From NCBI GenBank assembly GCA_964446775.1, contig CAYURA010000033.1, forward strand, positions 1 to 8,074: DNA of 8,074 nt, read 5' to 3'. The notes under the pieces were generated by a model that was given only the letters and a program-made list of their open reading frames with translations, made no database searches and had not been told where the DNA came from. This DNA comes from GCA-002841655 sp964446775 (GTDB lineage Bacteria > Patescibacteriota > Patescibacteriia > Patescibacteriales > UBA12465). How positions within the stretch are numbered: position 1 is the stretch's first letter; each line of letters begins with the position of its first letter. The position numbers were made by a program, and so were the translations under genes. Shown here one piece after another: positions 5,638-8,074 of the stretch.

Positions 5638-7290
5638 GTGTCCACAAAAAATATACATCATCGAAAATATAGACAACTGAGTCTCTTAGCTCAGTTAATT
5701 TTTGTTTTTTGCTTAGGTATTTTTTTGCCGTTTAATATAGCACAAGGAGCATTGCTTAATAATTATTCAAAAGGCTTAGTTTCTACCCTACAAGCCACAG
5801 AGTGGAACCAATTAGTACAAGATTTTGTTAAAAAAAATGATGGCGGTGATACTCTCTATGGAAACTATCAATTAATCGGTACTCAAGCGGCTGGCACTTA
5901 TGCTTTAAATATTACTGGTGAGTTAATAGTTGATCCTAAAATTAGCAGTGATTATTTAGCTGGTAGCCTATCAGCTGCTAATGTTTCTTCTGGAATATTT
6001 GGAAGTTTAGTTGGTTATGGTAATTTTTCTTTCCCAGCAAATTTAGGCATTGGTATTGGTACTAGCACCCCAGCTTCAGTGTTAAGTATCGCAAATAATG
6101 CTTGGATTTCTGCACTGAATAGTTCTGGCAATGCTTTTGTGAATTTGTTTAAGCTTAATGCTAATAATCAGATAGAGATGGGAGCTCCACTTAACGTTAG
6201 CAATTTCCAATTTGCTCCTGATAGTGGTTTTAACACTTTTGTAGATATGCCAGTTACTAATGCCTCGCCATTAGATTCAATTCAGGGTTATGTGATGAAA
6301 ATAGATGGTGATAATATTCTATCTGTCTTTTCTCAAGCTGATGGGCTGGGAGGGATAAAGAATAGGCGGGTGGGAATTAATACTTCAACACCATTATTTG
6401 ATTTGGATGTAAATGGTACGATTAATGCATCTGATTTCTATCAAAATGGATTACCTCTATCAGGGAGTAAGTGGTTAAGTGAGGGAGATGATATCTATTA
6501 TAATGCTGGGGCAGTCGGTATCGGCACTAATTCTTTAATTGGTTCTAAGTTTAAGATTATGCTAAATAATGGCTCAATTTCGGATGATTATCATGATCAA
6601 ACAAAAATTGCTAGTTTAGTAGACGCCAGTATTAGTGGAGGACAATTGCAGATAGATGAATTATTTGTCTGTGGAGCCTCGATCACTGGCTCTGATGGAC
6701 TGACCTACGGCACGGTATTGGCTAATGATTCTAACTGTTGGCTAGACCGTAACTTAGGAGCCACTAGAGTAGCGACCGCCGCTAATGACTCACAATCTTA
6801 CGGAGACTACTTTCAATGGGGTCGGGCAGCTGATGGTCATCAATTAGCCAATAGTGGCACGACGAATACTCTTAGTCCAACTGACAAAGTTAGCTCTCCT
6901 AACACTGATAAATTTATTAAAACTTCAAGTAACCCCTATGATTGGCGAGTACCGCAAAATAATAATCTTTGGCAAGGGGTAAATGGGATAAATAATCCCT
7001 GTCCCACTGGTTTCCGCCCACCAACTAACGCTGAGTGGCAAACATTAGTCTCAGCCGAAAATATCACTAATAGCGCTACCGCCTATGCTTCCAGCCTGAA
7101 ACTTCCTTCAGCCGGCTACCGCTCTTACAGTTCCGCTAGTATTACCAATCAAGGCAGCAACGGTTTCTATTGGTCTTCTAGCCCTATTGGCATTAACGCC
7201 TACAGACTATACTTCAATTCTACGAATGTCTACCCTACTCTCTCTAACTACCGGGCCACCGGTTTCTCGCTTCGCTGCTTCAAGGATTAA
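5638..7290 (+). CDS. DGR target: secreted tail-fibre-like protein with C-terminal FGE/C-type-lectin-like variable domain
   Basis: The product has 550 residues. GTG 5638 is the only plausible start, because an in-frame TAG lies two codons upstream. Residues 14-37 form a signal peptide with likely cleavage after AQG (35-37). The LQATEWNQLVQDF and GDTLYGNYQL segments follow, then GIGTSTP (139-145), VGINTSTP (245-252) with DLDVNGTINA, and VGIGTNS (293-299). These motifs occur in phage tail-fibre-like and Patescibacteria surface proteins. From about 340 comes a domain of the Fibrobacter major-paralogous / FGE-sulfatase type: CWLDRNLGA (367-375), PCPTGFRPPTNAEW (from 454), FYWSSS, and terminal GFSLRC (542-547). 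The cysteines of this domain are 345, 367, 455 and 547. Residues 492-547 are encoded by the variable repeat. FGE-type catalytic function is not implied, since DGR targets use this fold for ligand binding. The C-terminal domain is visibly richer in GC than the N-terminal part. Confidence 0.9.
   Translation: MSTKNIHHRKYRQLSLLAQLIFVFCLGIFLPFNIAQGALLNNYSKGLVSTLQATEWNQLVQDFVKKNDGGDTLYGNYQLIGTQAAGTYALNITGELIVDPKISSDYLAGSLSAANVSSGIFGSLVGYGNFSFPANLGIGIGTSTPASVLSIANNAWISALNSSGNAFVNLFKLNANNQIEMGAPLNVSNFQFAPDSGFNTFVDMPVTNASPLDSIQGYVMKIDGDNILSVFSQADGLGGIKNRRVGINTSTPLFDLDVNGTINASDFYQNGLPLSGSKWLSEGDDIYYNAGAVGIGTNSLIGSKFKIMLNNGSISDDYHDQTKIASLVDASISGGQLQIDELFVCGASITGSDGLTYGTVLANDSNCWLDRNLGATRVATAANDSQSYGDYFQWGRAADGHQLANSGTTNTLSPTDKVSSPNTDKFIKTSSNPYDWRVPQNNNLWQGVNGINNPCPTGFRPPTNAEWQTLVSAENITNSATAYASSLKLPSAGYRSYSSASITNQGSNGFYWSSSPIGINAYRLYFNSTNVYPTLSNYRATGFSLRCFKD
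7110..7278 (+). repeat. DGR variable repeat (VR)
   Basis: This stretch aligns without gaps to 7906-8074 at a constant offset of 796. Similarity stops abruptly upstream of 7110. From 7111 the two differ at 13 of 168 positions: 7117, 7123, 7124, 7130, 7145, 7165, 7166, 7187, 7205, 7240, 7241, 7249 and 7259. The template base is A at all 13; VR has T at seven, C at four and G at two. The changed codons give N494Y, N496S, N498S, N503T, N510F, N517I, K523R, N535L, N538Y and N541T relative to the template, and all are nonsynonymous. The repeat lies in frame at the 3' end of the target gene. It may extend to the stop at 7290, but the matching template lies beyond the window. Confidence 0.97.
7261..7278 (+). 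other. Likely initiation of mutagenic homing (IMH) segment
   Basis: The last 18 nt of the visible VR are identical to the template at 8057-8074 and contain no adenine, so this end cannot be mutated. A GC-rich, invariant 3' end of VR is where cDNA integration begins in characterised DGRs (IMH, as in Bordetella phage BPP-1). The core CTCGCTTCGCTGC has 9 G/C of 13. The exact 3' limit and any IMH/IMH* differences cannot be seen because the template copy is cut by the window edge. Confidence 0.7.
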
Positions 7291-7314
7291 AATTTAACAA
7301 TTTAACAATTTGAC
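7291..7314 (+). repeat. Three tandem 8-nt units after the target stop
   Basis: AATTTAAC, AATTTAAC and AATTTGAC follow each other directly after the target stop codon and before the hairpin. The function is unknown. The repeat may mark replication slippage or be part of the sequence flanking the homing site. Confidence 0.6.
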
Positions 7315-7317
7315 TAT

Positions 7318-7346
7318 TGCTTCTGACCGTTTCTCGGTCAGAAGTA
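7318..7346 (+). promoter_or_regulatory. Hairpin/cruciform downstream of VR, candidate DGR homing element
   Basis: CTTCTGACCG (7320-7329) and CGGTCAGAAG (7335-7344) form a perfect 10-bp inverted repeat around the 5-nt loop TTTCT. It can be extended by one G-T and one T-A pair. No T tract follows, so it is not a standard intrinsic terminator. In Bordetella phage BPP-1 and other DGRs, an inverted repeat of similar stem length just after the VR stimulates target recognition. Here it starts about 40 nt after the IMH-like segment, a little further than in BPP-1. On the minus strand the loop reads AGAAA. The homing role is inferred from position and shape. Confidence 0.65.
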
Positions 7347-7362
7347 CAGCTAAATAAATAAT

Positions 7363-7731
7363 ATGGGTCTCTATTATAATTTGCCAGTCTATAAAGCGAG
7401 CTATAAATTGATGGATCAGCTCTTTATCAGTTCTAGTAAATTTTCTCGAGAATATAGATATACGGTTGGTCAGGAACTTAAAACTGAAAGCTATAATTTA
7501 ATTAAGAATATCTATCGAGCTAATCGGGCAGCTGATAAGACGGGGTATATTGCTCAGGCGAGAGAAAATGTGGAGTTAATTAGACTATTACTTCGCCTCA
7601 TGCAAGATTTTAATCAATTAAGTTTGAAAATATTTGTGGAGATTAACCGAATCTTGGAAAATGTTTCTAAGCAATTAACAGCTTGGGAAAAATATTGTCA
7701 GACTAAGTTGATTCTAGTTAATAGTTCTTAA
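7363..7731 (+). CDS. avd: DGR accessory variability determinant Avd (four-helix-bundle protein)
   Basis: The 122-residue product is predicted to be almost all helical, with the order and motifs of Avd / S23-like four-helix bundles: LPVYKASYKLMDQL in helix 1; SREYRYTVGQELKTESYNL entering helix 2, ending IYRANRA; ARENVELIRLLLRLMQDF in helix 3; NRILENVSKQLTAWEKY in helix 4. Avd forms a basic pentameric barrel that binds the DGR reverse transcriptase and the template RNA and is needed for cDNA synthesis. The length matches the family. It sits between VR and TR, the Bordetella phage order (target, avd, TR, reverse transcriptase), which separates it from the homologous 23S rRNA intervening-sequence proteins. 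ATG 7363 follows the hairpin by 16 nt and has no Shine-Dalgarno. Confidence 0.93.
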   Translation: MGLYYNLPVYKASYKLMDQLFISSSKFSREYRYTVGQELKTESYNLIKNIYRANRAADKTGYIAQARENVELIRLLLRLMQDFNQLSLKIFVEINRILENVSKQLTAWEKYCQTKLILVNSS

Positions 7732-7905
7732 GATATTAAAAACATTAATTCGCCAGAATCGTCTATCAGCCAAGGCATAGACGAGTGTGCCCAGCAAATC
7801 CAATAAGCCTCTTATTTAAAAGTAAGGAATTTTGTCCAGCCATGGGCATATTGCTCGGTTCTATTTAAAAAACCGGGTGATAAATTAAGTGCTTATTATC
7901 GCGCT
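7732..7905 (+). other. Non-coding spacer between avd and TR, probable 5' part of the DGR template RNA
   Basis: There is no credible reading frame in this 174-nt spacer. Two stem-loops are visible. TCGTCTAT (7759-7766) pairs with ATAGACGA (7777-7784), and a short GCC/GGC pair lies inside its loop. CTCGGTT (7854-7860) pairs with AACCGGG (7871-7877) with one G-T wobble and a 10-nt loop. In BPP-1 the RNA used for mutagenic cDNA synthesis contains sequence on both sides of TR, so this spacer is probably the upstream part of that RNA. The promoter and RNA ends are not identified. Confidence 0.5.
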
Positions 7906-8074
7906 AGCCGGCAACCGCAATTACAATTCCGCTAGTATTAACAATCAAGGCAGCAACGGTAACTATTGGTCTTCTAGCCCTAATGGCATTAACGCCTACA
8001 AACTATACTTCAATTCTACGAATGTCTACCCTACTAACTCTAACAACCGGGCCAACGGTTTCTCGCTTCGCTGC
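7906..8074 (+). repeat. DGR template repeat (TR), 3' end beyond window
   Basis: This is the donor copy of the VR. Read in the VR frame (first codon GCC at 7907) it has 15 AAC/AAT codons and one AAA among 56 codons, 48 adenines in all, which is the adenine-loaded pattern of a DGR template. All 13 TR/VR differences fall on these adenines. The last 18 visible bases contain none. No start site or signal makes this a gene: an in-frame TAA lies at 7886-7888, and the segment resembles only the end of the target protein. It runs to the window edge, so its 3' limit is unseen. Confidence 0.96.

Larger units (their letters stand above)
7110..8074 (+). mobile_element. Diversity-generating retroelement cassette, partial (reverse transcriptase not in window)
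   Basis: VR, downstream hairpin, avd, structured spacer and TR occur in the order of the Bordetella phage DGR. The reverse transcriptase is expected right of position 8074. DGRs do not transpose themselves; they rewrite VR in place while TR stays unchanged. No transposase, integrase or terminal repeats were seen, so there is no evidence that this cassette sits in a larger mobile element. Confidence 0.92.

Noticed and set aside
7310..7315. TTGACT as a -35 box for a separate avd promoter
   Set aside because: No -10-like hexamer lies at 16-18 nt, where the hairpin arm falls instead.
7363..7731. Alternative reading of avd as a 23S rRNA intervening-sequence protein
   Set aside because: No rRNA is present, and the gene lies between a clear VR and TR, so the DGR role explains it better.
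7889..8074. Open frame from GTG 7889 through TR, resembling a broken copy of the target gene
   Set aside because: The differences from the target are only at adenines and the similarity starts sharply at 7906, which identifies a DGR template rather than a pseudogene or a second target.
7906..8074. TR/VR pair as a simple gene duplication or recombination relic
   Set aside because: Neutral divergence would affect all four bases and synonymous sites. Here all 13 changes are at template A and all affected codons are nonsynonymous.

Overview
The window looks like a low-GC genome of the candidate phyla radiation (Patescibacteria), probably Parcubacteria-like. This is inferred from gene style, not from a marker gene. 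The clues are short, tightly packed genes on one strand with few Shine-Dalgarno motifs; several divergent minor pilins; a secreted protein with GWAxS / GxISFN-type repeats; and a tail-fibre-like secreted protein with GIGTxxP repeats. TGA is a stop codon (it ends ybeY at the normal family length), so the code is not the Gracilibacteria-type code with TGA as glycine.

Layout, all on the + strand. Positions 1-327 hold the 3' part of a major type IV pilin-like gene, followed by a perfect 13-bp intrinsic terminator (366-396). An extended -10 promoter (412-420) starts a new unit: a FemAB-family peptidoglycan-bridge aminoacyltransferase (427-1410), ybeY (1412-1870), a cysteine-rich secreted surface protein with a PKD-like end (1878-3278), three prepilins of PilV, GspH/FimT and PilW/GspJ type (3293-4968), and a PilX/GspK-like protein (5037-5459). 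Spacings of 1-14 nt, then 68 nt, suggest one operon for minor components of a type IV pilus or pseudopilus.

From 5638 to the right edge lies a diversity-generating retroelement (DGR), the main finding. A 550-residue secreted target protein (5638-7290) ends in an FGE-sulfatase/C-type-lectin-like domain (Fib_succ_major type). Its last ~56 codons are the variable repeat (VR, 7110-7278). The accessory gene avd follows (7363-7731), then a 174-nt structured spacer, then the template repeat (TR, 7906-8074), which runs off the window. TR and VR align without gaps at a constant offset of 796. From 7111/7907 to the window edge they differ at 13 of 168 positions, and all 13 are adenines in TR (7 to T, 4 to C, 2 to G). 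This is the signature of adenine-specific mutagenic retrohoming. The reverse transcriptase is not in the window and is expected just downstream.

How it works together: the avd product and the missing reverse transcriptase would copy TR RNA into adenine-mutated cDNA that replaces VR, diversifying ten residues seen here on the putative ligand-binding face of an exported protein. The target sits next to a pilus gene cluster, so an attachment or host-recognition role is plausible but inferred. DGRs in this lineage are a known class. The specific target architecture, the hairpin after VR and the pilus linkage are what deserve attention.
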